Below, in pieces: positions 1 through 10,941 of a DNA stretch of 64,000 bases (its first letter is position 1; the number at the start of each line of letters is the position of its first letter). Source of the stretch: Doryteuthis pealeii (Eukaryota; Mollusca; Cephalopoda; Myopsida; Loliginidae); contig CM042179.1 in the NCBI GenBank assembly GCA_023376005.1, positions 19,680,419 through 19,744,418 of the forward strand, read 5' to 3'. The translations under genes and the position numbers were made by a program. Under the pieces are notes generated by a model. That model was not told the DNA's origin. It saw only the letters and a list, made by a program, of their open reading frames with translations, and ran no database searches.

Positions 1-1432
1 CATGCAAGGACTTTTTTTTAAATAGGTGTAACAAATGAATTATTAGCAAAAAACGAGTAATTGCAATATTAAAATCTTTCAGTGATGAAAAAATTTTTTT
101 TAAATTTCAAATATCAGATTTGGATTGCTAAGAAAGAAACAATTGAACATATATTTTATCTAATGTGTTGATGTTAAATTATACCAGAGATTATATAGAA
201 TTCAATTTTCAGCTGCAACTATCAATTTTTAATATGGTTAAGACAAATGTCTCGATTTCACTAATAAGCAAAATTTCAGCTTTTTTTTTTTTTTAAATCA
301 TAAAGATACAACTCTATAAATAAAAAGAAATAAAAACCCATTACTAGAACTGATGGGAAAATGTATAGCTTAATTAAAAAGAAAATATAAGATGACAAAA
401 ACAATATATGTACTTCAACTTTAAAATAATGTCAGAATCATAACATGACATTCTATGAATGAATAGCTGTATAGGAAAGAAGAGTTAACTTCAAAGTATT
501 AGAATTAGAAAATTCTAACCATTGAGGAATGATGTTACTAATACTGTTATCAATATGAATTTCACAAGAGATAATGTATTAAGTTAATATCTAAAGAGCT
601 ATCACATTAGTAGTATTGATACTAAGGCACAGTAATTTGAAATTTATATTTAATTATTTAAAAAGCTTCAACATTCTGATTAGCTTTTCATGATAGACTT
701 AATGTAAATGGAGATCAAAATAAAATTCAGTGACAGAGTTATTTATAATTGAGAACACGAGCAATATTCAAATGTTCAAATATTTAATCTCCAAAATAAA
801 CTTTTCATCTGCTAACTTTCAAATAGATTAAAACAATGTTATAGCAATTATGAGTACATTATAAATCTTAAAAATGTAATGTTTCAAGCTAAATGATAAT
901 GTTATTTGCATATTGTGAATTATTTAACTACTAAATAAAAAAAATAAAAACATTCTTTGAGTTGGATTCATATAATGAATATAAATTTGAATATTATTTT
1001 TTAGAGAAATTGCTTGTTTTTACAATACTTTATTAATGCTTGTATTTTGCATATTTAACAGCAATAATTTGTGATTTTGTAGGTATCTAAAATATTTACT
1101 TGTTCTACAATGTAGTAATAGTCTCAACATATTCAAACTCATCTATAAATGTAATTTTCTTTTTATTAAAAATAAACAAATATAAAAATCAGAGAATAAT
1201 TTCAAAATTCAAAATACTATGATTACAGATTTTCCATCTGTAATCATAATTCTGATATTGAAAAAAAAATGTTTCTTTTTTAAATATGAAAGATATTCAT
1301 CTGTTTATACATTTAAAATAATTGAATAAAAAGTTAATAAACCTAGTTGCTAATCAGTTGTGATTTCTAACCTTCTACTTGTTAGTATTTGAATATTAAT
1401 TTCAAGTAAATTGTAATAGTAAAATCTGTGGA
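1..1432. other. AT-rich non-coding sequence
   Basis: No gene, RNA or element recognised. It holds short homopolymers, and at 1218-1248 a 13-bp perfect hairpin with a 5-nt loop that is not preserved in the mirror arm near 20530. Confidence 0.6.
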
Positions 1433-1668
1433 GTGACCTATTTTCAGTATCAACTGAAAAGTGAGTGAGTCTATCCTCTTTTTGCTAGTGCTAGACCAGG
1501 GAGATTGTTGTTTTTTTCTTTCTTTCTGAGGTGCCACACCTACTTGTCAGCTCCCACTTACTTTTGCACATAGATCAGATTACCCAAGCTGAGTAACTCA
1601 AGAGTTAAATTGGTAGGGTTTACTATCAAATTGCAATTCCAAGACAAAGGATCTACTAAGAGGCTAAT
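1433..1668 (-). mobile_element. Degenerate tRNA-derived SINE
   Basis: Read on the minus strand, an eroded tRNA-like head (near 1668) is followed by the shared SINE body: a 'gagctgacaag..gtgtggcacctc' block, then 'caatctccctggtctagcac', then 'gatagactcactcac' and a 'gatactgaaaatagg' tail. The same order is seen in the better copy at 8887-9131. It has lost recognisable A and B boxes, so it is an old fossil copy. Mirror at 20102-20340. Confidence 0.7.
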
Positions 1669-2250
1669 TAATATCTTCCTTTTATCCCCAAAATAATTAT
1701 ATTCAAGATAGAAATTTACATCTTGTTAACTACCAACAAGGTCCCTTTTAATAAATCTTGATATTGAGTTGCTTATATAAGAGTGTGGAGATGAAAATGA
1801 TGGTATGAAATGATTTTATCTATCATACTGGTTTTAAAAGAAATTAGTTTTATTCAATTGTATGTAATTTGTATTCTATAATAGTAATAATTAAAAAATA
1901 TTTAAAATAATATATACTATATCTTCAGGATAAATTGTTAAAAGATATTCTAATAATTTTAAGTAATCTTTTTAGACTATATACATCTATGCATTGTTAA
2001 AACTTTGAAAGCCAATTTTTAGGCATTGGATATCATCGTATACATGAGTAATAATTGGATTATACCAGTGTATGTGGAATGTAGTTTTACATAAGTAACA
2101 ATCAAACGTTATTTGATAATGTCTCAATTTGAGTACAGATTTTAAATATATGGAATATTATCCTAATACAATACTAATAAAAAATAATACAAATATATAC
2201 TATATCTTCAGGATAAATTGGTAAACTTTTTGAGATGAAACTTGATAATT
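1669..2250. other. AT-rich non-coding sequence
   Basis: Nothing recognised. The string 'tactatatcttcaggataaattg' region near 1915 recurs near 2200, just before the inverted-repeat element, as an imperfect local direct repeat about 285 bp apart. Confidence 0.5.
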
Positions 2251-2728
2251 TTTATTATTTGGACTGTTGTCCTCATCTTTATTGTTATTTAACATTTTGT
2301 TTGATGTGCTCTTCGACCTTCTTCAGGTGATTCTAGTCAAACTCGGGAACTGTTGTGCCATATGCCCAGTTAGATACATGGTGCAATGGATATAGGGATT
2401 GTGTTAATAGTTCTAAATGACAATCTTTAGGCTGCAGGTTCAATCCTGACCATGGGCAATAATAACATAGAATATTAAACATAACATAACACTTGTACCC
2501 AGTCATGGTTAGTGGAATGAGAACAATCTACCCCAATGGATTGAAATGGTTCAGTTCGAAGTTTTGTGTAGGCTACTGATTATGACATTAAGGCTCCCAG
2601 GTTCAACGAGAAGGTTCCTGAGTTTGACAAGAAACACCTGCAAAAGCTGGAGGGCACATCAACCAAAATGTTGTGTATATAACAAAAGAGATGAGGACAA
2701 CAGTCCAAAAAATCCAAATAATATAAGT
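2251..2728. mobile_element. Inverted-repeat (MITE-like) element with tRNA-like insert
   Basis: The two ends are about 95-bp imperfect terminal inverted repeats: the left reads TATTATTTGGACTGTTGTCC and the right is its complement with an extra 9-10 bases. The similarity continues through 'tgatgtgc..tc' and 'gtcaaactc.ggaac'. The middle (about 2372-2455) resembles a tRNA gene, with a box B-like GGTTCAATCC and an arginine-tRNA-like 'aatggata' A-box region, suggesting a SINE inside or captured by the element. The short open frame here has no protein character. No transposase is present, so it would be non-autonomous. Mirror at 19051-19512. Confidence 0.65.
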
Positions 2729-3477
2729 TAAAGATTACATTCTAATAATTTTAAAAGTTAAAATTCAAATATGATGATAGGTAAGACTATGAGCAATTCT
2801 TGGCTTAAAAATTGACATAAATTAATAATTTCATGACCATAAAAACCAAGGCTCAACTTGTGATTAAAAATTCAGGAACAAAAGTGGATAAAACACACAC
2901 ACAATTTCAATCAATTAATATTTCGCCTCTGTGTATTTATGAGGCTTTATCAGAATTTTTTTTATTTTGCAGTAGAACTGCTGTGTATATATATATAGTG
3001 AAAAGGTGGATGAGAGGGTGGAGGAAGGAAGGGCAGAAGAAAGGGAGGATGCATCAGGGATATGAGGCAATGCAGAGGAAAGGGGGGAGGTATCACCAAC
3101 AATACAGTGGATTGCAAATTTAGGTGGTGCGGACAGGATGATTAAAGGACTTAGAGGAGGGGCGGTGCCGCCAGTCCAGGATTTTTTGTTTTGCTGCGTT
3201 TAAGAGATTCTGTAATCTTAAGTCTTTGTATATTTTTTGCATTAGTTATCCTTTGTCTGTTTTAATAATTTTCTTGAATTACAATTTTTGCAATGGCTGG
3301 CATAAGGTAGAAAAAACGGGCCTTTGTTTTATGGTCTTTGAATTTGCAATAATCGCTGATTTGCATATGAGGGGTAAACACTTACAATATGCAGGCTTAA
3401 GTAGCCATGCATGGTTGAATCCTTTGTTCCTTAACTTTTAATCACATTTTGTCAGATTCTACCCAATCTGTTACTTC
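2729..3477. other. Unidentified, less AT-rich repeat-like block
   Basis: The segment 3000-3200 is purine-rich and unusually GC- and CpG-rich for this window, and 3230-3440 has short open frames without recognisable domains. It reads like an eroded transposon remnant, but no family is identifiable. Mirror at about 18340-18930, where single-base indels change the open frames, arguing against coding. Confidence 0.35.
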
Positions 3478-3627
3478 CTCACACACACACACACACATTA
3501 TAATCACCTGAATACACCTCACACTATATAGACACTTGACTGATGACTTTTACCACACTCCCATCTGAAGACTGTGTGAAACATATGAAACTTGAGTAAC
3601 AGAATTATGGTGTCCATAATTCTACTA

Positions 3628-3680
<53 letters not shown>
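3478..3680. repeat. CA and TG microsatellites with a short hairpin between
   Basis: A CA run at 3480-3497 and a TG run at 3637-3677 flank a segment containing a 9-bp hairpin (AATTATG around 3603 against CATAATT). Mirror at 18108-18310, with different repeat lengths and interruptions. Confidence 0.85.
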
Positions 3681-6269
3681 AGAGCCATTAAGATATTTTC
3701 ATGTCCACTTTCCTTGTATAAAAAAATGTACAATGACAAAAATTACAGTAAGTGCAGTAATTATATAATTTCTTAAAGAGTATGACAGATTCTGTCTAAT
3801 TTAACACATAATGTCTTATTAATATGATAAATAAAGTTTTGAATTTTTGAATTAAATGTTCTAGCAGTGTTCATGAATATCTAAGTCTTATCAACTAAAT
3901 ATATTTATGTTCTCTCTCAACAACTACAAAACATTTCCTTAAATATTAGTAAAATACAATGCTACAATGAAAAAATAAATAAATAATAAAATTTGAATTT
4001 ATTCTGATTGGGTTACCAATACTAGTATATAAGAGACAAAAGGTTATTTAAAATATCTATGGTTGGCTATGGTAGGGAAAGTTAATTTTGAGAGTGAGTT
4101 GCAATGTCATGAATTTTGAAAGGTAAAATTTATAAGATTACAAGATATCAAATTTACAGGTAAGTGCATATGATGGAAAGTTTATAAAGCAAGAGAGAAT
4201 GCAAATCAATATTATAAGGTAAAATGCAAGTGAATAAAGTTAAAATAAAAATATAGACTCTCAATGCTAGAAATATTTGAATACTGAAAACTGGATACAA
4301 CAAATTTGGTCAAGAGTGTCTAAAATGGCTGAAGCTTTGGTGAAAGCAAAATATGTAAGAGAGTTTGCAATAGATTATACAAGCAAGGTTAGAGATAGAA
4401 ATGTCTGCATCTGTTCTTATAGATTTCCTTTTTAAACATAATATTCAGATTTTGATAAAGATTTTTACATCAGTAAAATCAAGATGAAATTTTTTAAAAA
4501 ATGGAGAGGGACAAAAATTATGTTTAAATAGGTAGATACTTTTAAAAAATATCTGCCTATACATATTTTAAGTTTTCAAAATAAATCTAACAAATTTGTC
4601 CCAAATACTTTGTATACACTAAATTTTGTTTTGCAGAAAATTGCAATTTTTGTTCATGGATTAATATGATATTTCTGTTATGCTAAGGAATTGAGTAATC
4701 TAATCTTCTATGTCATAGATAAATAATTTGTTATAGGATATGTGTTTAATGTATACACTTTACAATTCTATCCCTTATAATTAAATCTGATTAATTTGTT
4801 TTTTAAATCAATAAAAATGAATTTTATATAACTTCTTAAATCAGTAAAATGCATAAAAGATAAGTTATCAAATATACATTAGTGCACAAGAAATTACATT
4901 AATAACAACTTTGATAAAAAAAAAATCACTTACAAACAACTTGTAGCTCAGACAAAACTTTAACCAGTATAAAGTACTAATAAAGAATTTTTTTTACATA
5001 TAAGTTTTTCTATATAAGTTTTTTAGTGATATGCTATTTTTTGAGAAGGACAACTCATCTAATAACTTCTATATCTAATTAGTCCAATTTTATACAAATA
5101 TACAGATAGCAATTTATTAACTCAAATTTTAGTATCAACTTCTTTTCCTAAAATGATTATTTGTTTAACAATATTTTTCCAAACATTAAAATGATGTTGG
5201 TGAAAAATAGCTGACAACAAATCACAAAGTGTTAAAAAAGATAAAAAGCACAACATATTCTTGAATATCATCTCTCAAGTCAAATGCTATACTTCATTTT
5301 TTTGTTAATGAAACAATACATTCTAACATCAACATTTGAATGAGAAAATTTCTAAAATTAGTGCTGAATGTTTTGATTTAATCTTCTTTAATAAAAAGTT
5401 CAAAGCATCTTTGCATTGTTTTAACTTTTTTTTAAATTAAAAATATCTTGTCAAATGATTGAAAATAGAAAAAACTTATATGGCCCAATAATATCAAATA
5501 TTTTACTTATTTTTTCTATTAGTACATAAGCAGCTGTCAAAGATGATTCCATTTCAAGCAAAAATTTAAGGATTTTGCTAAAGTTAAGCAAACCAGTTAT
5601 AATTTCTATAATTTATTACTAGTAAAAAATATTTCCCATTCTCATATTTAAAAGAGAACCAGGAAATTTAAATGTGTAAAATAAATTACTAAAAAAAAAA
5701 AAAAAAACATGAAGAAAAATCCATATTTGCAAAATCATAAATATACACTGAACATTAATTTTTCGGATTCATATCAATAAAATTTTCAGATTCATATATA
5801 AAAATTTTTTCAATAATTTGAATCCAAAATAGAATCTTCATTTTTCAATCAGTGGAGCAGGTAAATGTGATTTTTAGGCAGGATCCTTCAGTTTAGGATA
5901 CAAGCATGAAATTTGGTATGAATGTTGTGTCTATAGGTAACACTTCCTTTTTTTTTTAAGAAAATAAGTGTTAACCATGAAATTTTTTTAAATGGGCATC
6001 AGTGCATGATAAAAATAATATAAACCATAAAAACTTTTTACATGTTGGTGTCACTTTATTAATTTTTCTTATTTATCATGTTCTTTAATACATAGGCTGA
6101 TCTAATCAGCCAAAATAAGAATTTTTTTATTCTAAGGCAGTCAGAACAGGGGTTACTAAAACCACTACTGTCAAGTTAAAAATCAAGATTGAAAAGGATT
6201 GTTTAAAATAGAAGATATTTACCAAAGATGTATATTGAAATGTTTCTCCTGAAAAGGACTACCAATGTT
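3681..6269. other. AT-rich non-coding sequence
   Basis: No recognisable gene or element. A 50-codon open stretch at 4268-4433 (plus strand) looks mildly protein-like but its mirror copy has two single-base indels in it and no splice context convinces. Otherwise homopolymer runs, including poly-A at 5691-5707. Confidence 0.5.
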
Positions 6270-6470
6270 AGGGTGGCAAAGAAAATGGTCTAATGGATTG
6301 TGAACCACAAAGCCTCTGGGAGTCAAGCTCTCACTCTAGTCTTTTCTGCAGTTGAGGTGATTTCACACTTCTACTCACTACCATATGAATGACCAATACT
6401 GTGGTGCAAATTGGTGTAGGGTTGGACATCAGTTAAAAATCAGATTTAGTATCTGAAATGCTATTTAATA
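6270..6470 (+). mobile_element. Possible eroded tRNA-derived SINE
   Basis: A box A-like TGGTCTAATGG and a box B-like GGGAGTCAAGCTC lie about 45 bp apart, and base composition is higher in GC than the flanks. No SINE body shared with the other copies is evident. The mirror is about 15330-15530. This could also be chance. Confidence 0.3.
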
Positions 6471-7670
6471 CACCCCCCCACTAAAATATTAGATAGCTAC
6501 ATCTAAATTGACAGGAGAGCTGAGACAAAGATAACAAGGGATTCCAATGTTATTTGGATAGTGTACAGATTATATGAGGGTTTAAATGATATTGTATGAA
6601 CAATTGGATTAGTAATAAGGTTAGTAATTGCATGAAATTAACTGAATCACATACATCAAATTGACACCCCACCCACCCCACCAAACAAAAAACAAACTTC
6701 GGTCTATACTATTATAAATTCTTAAATTATGGATGCAGAATCAAAAATAACAAATAAAGTAAATACTGCCTTTGTCATGAGGAGGAGAAAAACAATAAAA
6801 TGTTAATATCATAACTTAATTAATTCCAAATGAACAAGACTATGCCTAGTTAGAATAAAATTGCAAATGTTCAATGCCATCAAATATAAGGTAATAATAC
6901 TTAATCCAGTAAGGCTAGATAAATGTAAAGGCATAATAAAAGCCACACTGATACAAAATAAAATCAGATATAAAAGCTGTAATCTAACATTTCTTAAATA
7001 GGAAGAGCACAGAAGGAGTGAGTTACTCTAAGCACATCAATGGCACAAATGAGAAGTGAATCTGAATTAGAACTTATGAAAGTCTTTTGAATAAGTTTTC
7101 TGATTTTGGTAATATTCATTGTTTGGTTGATGAATATGATAATTAGTAAATAAAAATCATATAAGAAAAAAAAGAAAATCTTAAACAGTCCATTCTAACA
7201 TTTTAGATCAATACTCTGTGTTTTATACCTCTGATTAGATTTAAATAGTTTTGTATACACACACGCACACACACACTAAATAACTAAAGTAGATAAAAAG
7301 TAAATTAAAAGTTACCGTTACCTTTAGATCTAAACTGAAAGTAGAAATGTTTATATTATACTCTATACATTTAAGAATTTAGAAGCCTAAAAGATAATAG
7401 GATAATGAAGATTTCCATTTTTTTTAATTCCATTAGAATTGTATTTGTGATTTGTTCAGACATTTTTCAATATTTCAAGTGTGTGCATTTTTTAATGCAG
7501 AACATGTAACGATAAAGAACAATTTTGAAATGCCTATGTTTTTTTTTTCCTAACATTTTTTTTACTAAGTTTAATTAAAAACAAATATAAATTATCCTAA
7601 TTTATACTTATGAGAATTCCTTTTTAATAATAAAATATTTCTCTGATTTCTGTGATGAGGCTTGATAATT
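6471..7670. other. AT-rich non-coding sequence
   Basis: C-rich tracts at 6472-6480 and 6665-6680 and a short CA microsatellite at 7257-7275 are the only landmarks. No coding signal seen. Confidence 0.5.
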
Positions 7671-7890
7671 AGTATTATTTGGACTATTGTCCCCATCTTT
7701 ATTGTTATCTGTACAACGCCTCGGCCAATGTGCTCTCTGGCACTTATCAAGGATTTTTTTTGCCGCACTTTGGAACCTTCTTCTTGAGTTTGCAAGAATA
7801 CCTGAAGAGGGTTGGAGGGCGCATTGTCCAGGGTGTTGTACAGACAAAAATAAAGATGAGGACAATAGTCCGAATAATCCAAATAATACT
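7671..7890. mobile_element. Inverted-repeat (MITE-like) element, 220 bp
   Basis: Both ends read AGTATTATTTGGA inward, followed by 'ctattgtcc(c/t)catcttta..gt.tctgtacaac', giving terminal inverted repeats of about 45 bp; weaker similarity continues to about 75 bp ('caatg.gc.ctc'). The ends match those of the larger element at 2251-2728, so the two belong to one family. The overlapping small open frames on both strands are by-products of the inverted repeats. No transposase. Mirror at 13904-14122. Confidence 0.75.
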
Positions 7891-8886
7891 AAATAAAAAA
7901 GTTTCATGAAGTCTAATTTCAATTCTGATTATTTAACTAACAATCATGTTGCAGCATTTGTTATCTTTGATAAATCATGAAATAATGTTTTTTTACAAGT
8001 AATATATTAAATGTCTAAATATATTTAAGCTGCTTCACAACACAAAGCTACAGTCTGTATGTATGTATGTAAAGCATTCTGTGTACACATATTGTCCACT
8101 ATATATACCACATAATACAATTTCCACACATGCTGTTATAAAAATTGAATTTTCTTAAAATCAGACGTTTCTCTTCTAAGTTTCTGCTTATACACATTTA
8201 TGTATATGAAATATTCATACATTACACTTCATATACAAAGTTATAGAGTATGCAAACATACATACATACACGTGTATATACATATAAAGACAAAGGAGGA
8301 TATACATCTGATTATTTTTGAGAATGTGAAAAAAGCAGGTTGAATCCAAGATGAATAAGTTGATAGTCAGTTTGACCAAGTAATTTCCAGCACACCTGGT
8401 GTGAATAAGATGCTGTTGAGAGAGAACCTGAAATGGAGATATCACATGAAATTTAGACAGACAAATGTAAATATAACAGAAAACTGCATGTTCAAATTTG
8501 TATGCATAAATGAGTGAGGGAGTGTAAGTGCATTGTGTTATTTAAAGCATTATAATATTTTGTGTTGATTTCTTCAGTCTTTTTACACAGCCAGAGTTTG
8601 TCAAGATGCAAACAAAAAGTATAAGTACAAAACACTAAGAAAAGGAATAAAAAATATATGTATAATATGAAAGATCTTTAAAGTTTTGAAAATTTTTAAA
8701 AGTTTTTATATCTAAAATTTAAGAAAATCATCTGCACATATATTACTAAATTAAAAGATTTTAAGAAAACTGATTCTGCCATACCATTTGATAAAGTGAA
8801 ACAGATCATGACTACTGTGTATTGAGTTTGATCATACATTTTTAACTTTATTGCAAAACTAAGTATATATATAAAGTAAAAATAAA
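7891..8886. other. AT-rich non-coding sequence
   Basis: Short tetranucleotide runs (tatg/catac near 8060 and 8255) and no recognisable gene. Confidence 0.5.
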
Positions 8887-9131
8887 GTCGACGGGGCGGC
8901 CTAAAGTCATTATCAGCCAGTCAGCGAGGGAGTCTATCCCCTTTTCAATAGCGCCAGACCAAGGAGATTGTTTTTTAGTATCTGAGGTGGAGCGCCACAC
9001 CTACCATCAGCTCCTTACTTTACCGCACAGATCCCGGTGCTACTCATACGCTGAGTTGGCGAGGACCGGTATCAAACTAGGAACATTGTGGTTTCTAGCC
9101 GAACGCTCTACCGACTGAGCTAACCCGGCCC
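8887..9131 (-). mobile_element. Well-preserved tRNA-derived SINE (cephalopod type)
   Basis: On the minus strand it begins with a tRNA-like head: GGCCGGGTTAGCTCAGTCGG followed by TAGAGC is an essentially perfect Pol III box A, and TAGTTTGATACC about 45 bp later is the box B. The body carries 'gagctgatggtaggtgtggc', 'aatctccttggtctggcgc', 'gatagactccctcgctgac' and ends GGCCGCCCCGTCGAC before a TTTTA-rich tail. AT-rich direct repeats ('actt(t)atatatata') flank it as plausible target duplications. The head is lysine/isoleucine-tRNA-like. Such tRNA-headed SINEs with a conserved central region are known from cephalopods; the assignment here is from memory. It is the best reference for the fossil copies at 1433, 23250 and 44455. 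Mirror at 12659-12904. Confidence 0.88.
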
Positions 9132-9254
9132 CTTATAAGTATATATATATAAGTTAAAAGAAAGGAAATGAATCCAACAGTATGAGTATTAAAAGGTGAA
9201 AGGAAAACATCACACAATGCTGTTAAAGAGAAAAACAATTTATAATATAACCAT

Positions 9255-9303
9255 AGCTGATATCGATCAATATTTCGATTTTACAAAAATCATCATCAGA
9301 GCT
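9255..9303 (-). ncRNA. Hammerhead ribozyme (type I, minimal stem III)
   Basis: Read on the minus strand: stem I strand AGCT, core CTGATGA, one T, stem II GATTTT-TGT-AAAATC, core GAAA (its last A pairs with the U before the cleavage site), stem III ATAT/ATAT closing a 6-base loop, cleavage C, and stem I partner AGCT. All invariant core bases of the hammerhead family are present and the three helices form. Very short stem III is typical of metazoan retrotransposon-borne hammerheads, which often cut best as dimers. Self-cleavage is predicted, not shown. The identical mirror is 12489-12537 on the plus strand. Confidence 0.85.
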
Positions 9304-9349
9304 CATTTACTCCGTGGTAAAACACCAACCAAACACCACGGAGTAAATG

Positions 9350-9398
9350 AACTCTGATGATGATTTTTGTAAAATCGAAATATTGATAGATATCAGCT
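9350..9398 (+). ncRNA. Hammerhead ribozyme, opposed partner with weakened stem I
   Basis: CTGATGA at 9354-9360, stem II 9362-9376 (GATTTT/AAAATC), GAAA at 9377-9380, stem III 9380-9393, cleavage C at 9394, stem I partner AGCT at 9395-9398. The 5' stem I strand reads AACT rather than AGCT, so one of four pairs is lost; otherwise identical to the copy on the other strand. Mirror at 12394-12442 (minus). Confidence 0.75.
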
Positions 9399-9510
9399 AT
9401 GATTCCACCTTTTCATACTCATATATATATATATATAGTTAATTCCTTGTTAGTATTGGAGAAATGATAATAAAGTGCTCAATTACTTCTGTAAGAGCTG
9501 TATTTATTTA

Positions 9511-9651
9511 TTTATAGTTTACAATACATTTAAAAGTCTGTTTTACCAATAAGCCAGAATATGTGAACATTTCTGATGACGACCAATCACCTAAAGGTGA
9601 TGTTCTGAATCATTGGTAAAACGGACTTTTAAATGTATTGTAAACTATAAA
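9511..9651. mobile_element. Inverted-repeat hairpin element, 141 bp
   Basis: Arms 9511-9550 and 9612-9651 (TTTATAGTTTACAATACATT... to ACCAAT) are complementary over 40 bp with one mismatch. The 61-bp interior has a further perfect 6-bp hairpin (ATCACC-TAAA-GGTGAT) and 'gaacat/atgttc' pairing, so nearly the whole element can fold. It contains CTGATGA at 9573 but no GAAA with adjacent stem II. Mirror at 12140-12281. Confidence 0.8.
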
Positions 9652-10835
9652 TATATATATATATTATATATACACATACATACACACACACATTACAAGC
9701 CTGATTAACTAGACAAATCACAATAAAACTTATGCCTACCTATGAATAATATCTATCTGAATGATTTAATATATACTAAATAGAAAATGATATACTGCAA
9801 GATCTGGATTCTAATTGAATTTAGCCAATGTTACACCTTCAAGTCATTTTATGTTATTTTATGAAAGCAGAATTTGAATTATTTAGTTTATCGTACATTT
9901 TCCTTTTTGTTCTCTACATCTCAAATGGAGAAGAATTCAGCACAATTACCCTATTCTGATTGCATAATTTAAAAATCTCTGCAAAATGTTTGCGAAAGAG
10001 TTTCAGGTTTGATCTGTTCATAGGAATTTACAATATCTACTTTTTCAAAAATTAACCATTAAGATAATTCAGCAAAATAGTTATAAATATAAAATATAAA
10101 TAACAGAAAAACTAAATATTATATTTCTGCCACCACAAGATGTTTTTTATGCTAATATTTGTACATCTCCAGTTAATAAATAAATAAATAATTAGTTAAT
10201 AATTAGTAATTAGTATTATTTTTTTATACATCCATATGTCTTTGGTCACCATTTCACTTCATTATATATGAAAGCTGGTAATTTCTACATAGTAATTTTG
10301 AAAAATAGTATATAGGGAAATCTATCTTATGTATCTTAAAAAACAAACTACCAACAGAAATTTGAATTTTTACACAGTTGATGTTTTGTAAAATTCCACC
10401 ATGGAAAGTCATTAACTGTGTTGTTACTATATCATTGTTATTTATTCATATTTTTTTTTAAATTCTGAGTACAACCTCTTATATGGTACTTATATAAACT
10501 GACTACTTTTTTGTGTAGTTTTCACACTTTCTTTACTTTACCAACTTTTTAGTATGCTTCTCTATATATTCTAAGTATTTCTTATTATCATCACATATAC
10601 TATCACTTCTGATTAAAGCTTTTTAATGCTTTTGAAGTTCTTCAGAAGATAACTACTCATATATCCATTATCACTACTGCATTCATTTTTAATTCATGGT
10701 GATGCCTGAAATTTGGATAAGAATCATTGTTATTCTAAGAGTTGTTTAAGTGAGAATTTCCATTCTGATGTATTCTTCAAACTTTTCTCAGCTGTAGAAA
10801 ATTATGATATCTGCACTTCGACTAAGACATCATAA
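9652..10835. other. AT-rich non-coding inner arm of palindrome 1
   Basis: AT and CA microsatellites at 9652-9694, then nothing recognisable. The mirror (10942-12139) matches with very few differences. Confidence 0.6.
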
Positions 10836-10941
10836 ACAAGTCTATAAAGGTTAGAAAAACAATTAAGTGGGATAAGCAATGAAGAATAAAAATAAAAGGA
10901 ATTGATTTTAACAAATAAATCATCTCTTTATCAGACATGTA
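10836..10941. other. Turnaround (loop) of palindrome 1
   Basis: Sequence between the last well-paired bases, 'gacatcataa' at 10826-10835 and its complement at 10942-10951. A 15-base segment CAATTAAGTGGGA near 10860 also resembles the complement of 10957-10970, so the turnaround contains a small rearrangement. Confidence 0.8.

Larger units (their letters stand above)
9252..9401. repeat. 150-bp foldback made of two opposed hammerhead ribozymes
   Basis: Arms 9252-9318 and 9335-9401 are reverse complements over 67 bp with only two mismatches; the loop is the 16 bases 9319-9334. Each arm encodes a hammerhead core when read towards the outside of the hairpin. Mirror at 12391-12540. Confidence 0.9.

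Noticed and set aside
3540..3597. CTGATGA followed later by GTGTGAAAC, hammerhead-like
   Set aside because: The CACAC/GTGTG pairing does not sit next to the CTGATGA core (eight unpaired bases intervene) and no stem I or III forms.
4268..4433. Open frame with a protein-like look
   Set aside because: Two indels in the mirror arm, poor acceptor context and no recognisable family.
9573..9612. CTGATGA in the 9511-9651 element as a third hammerhead
   Set aside because: No GAAA follows (reads TGAATC) and the inner hairpin is not adjacent to the core.
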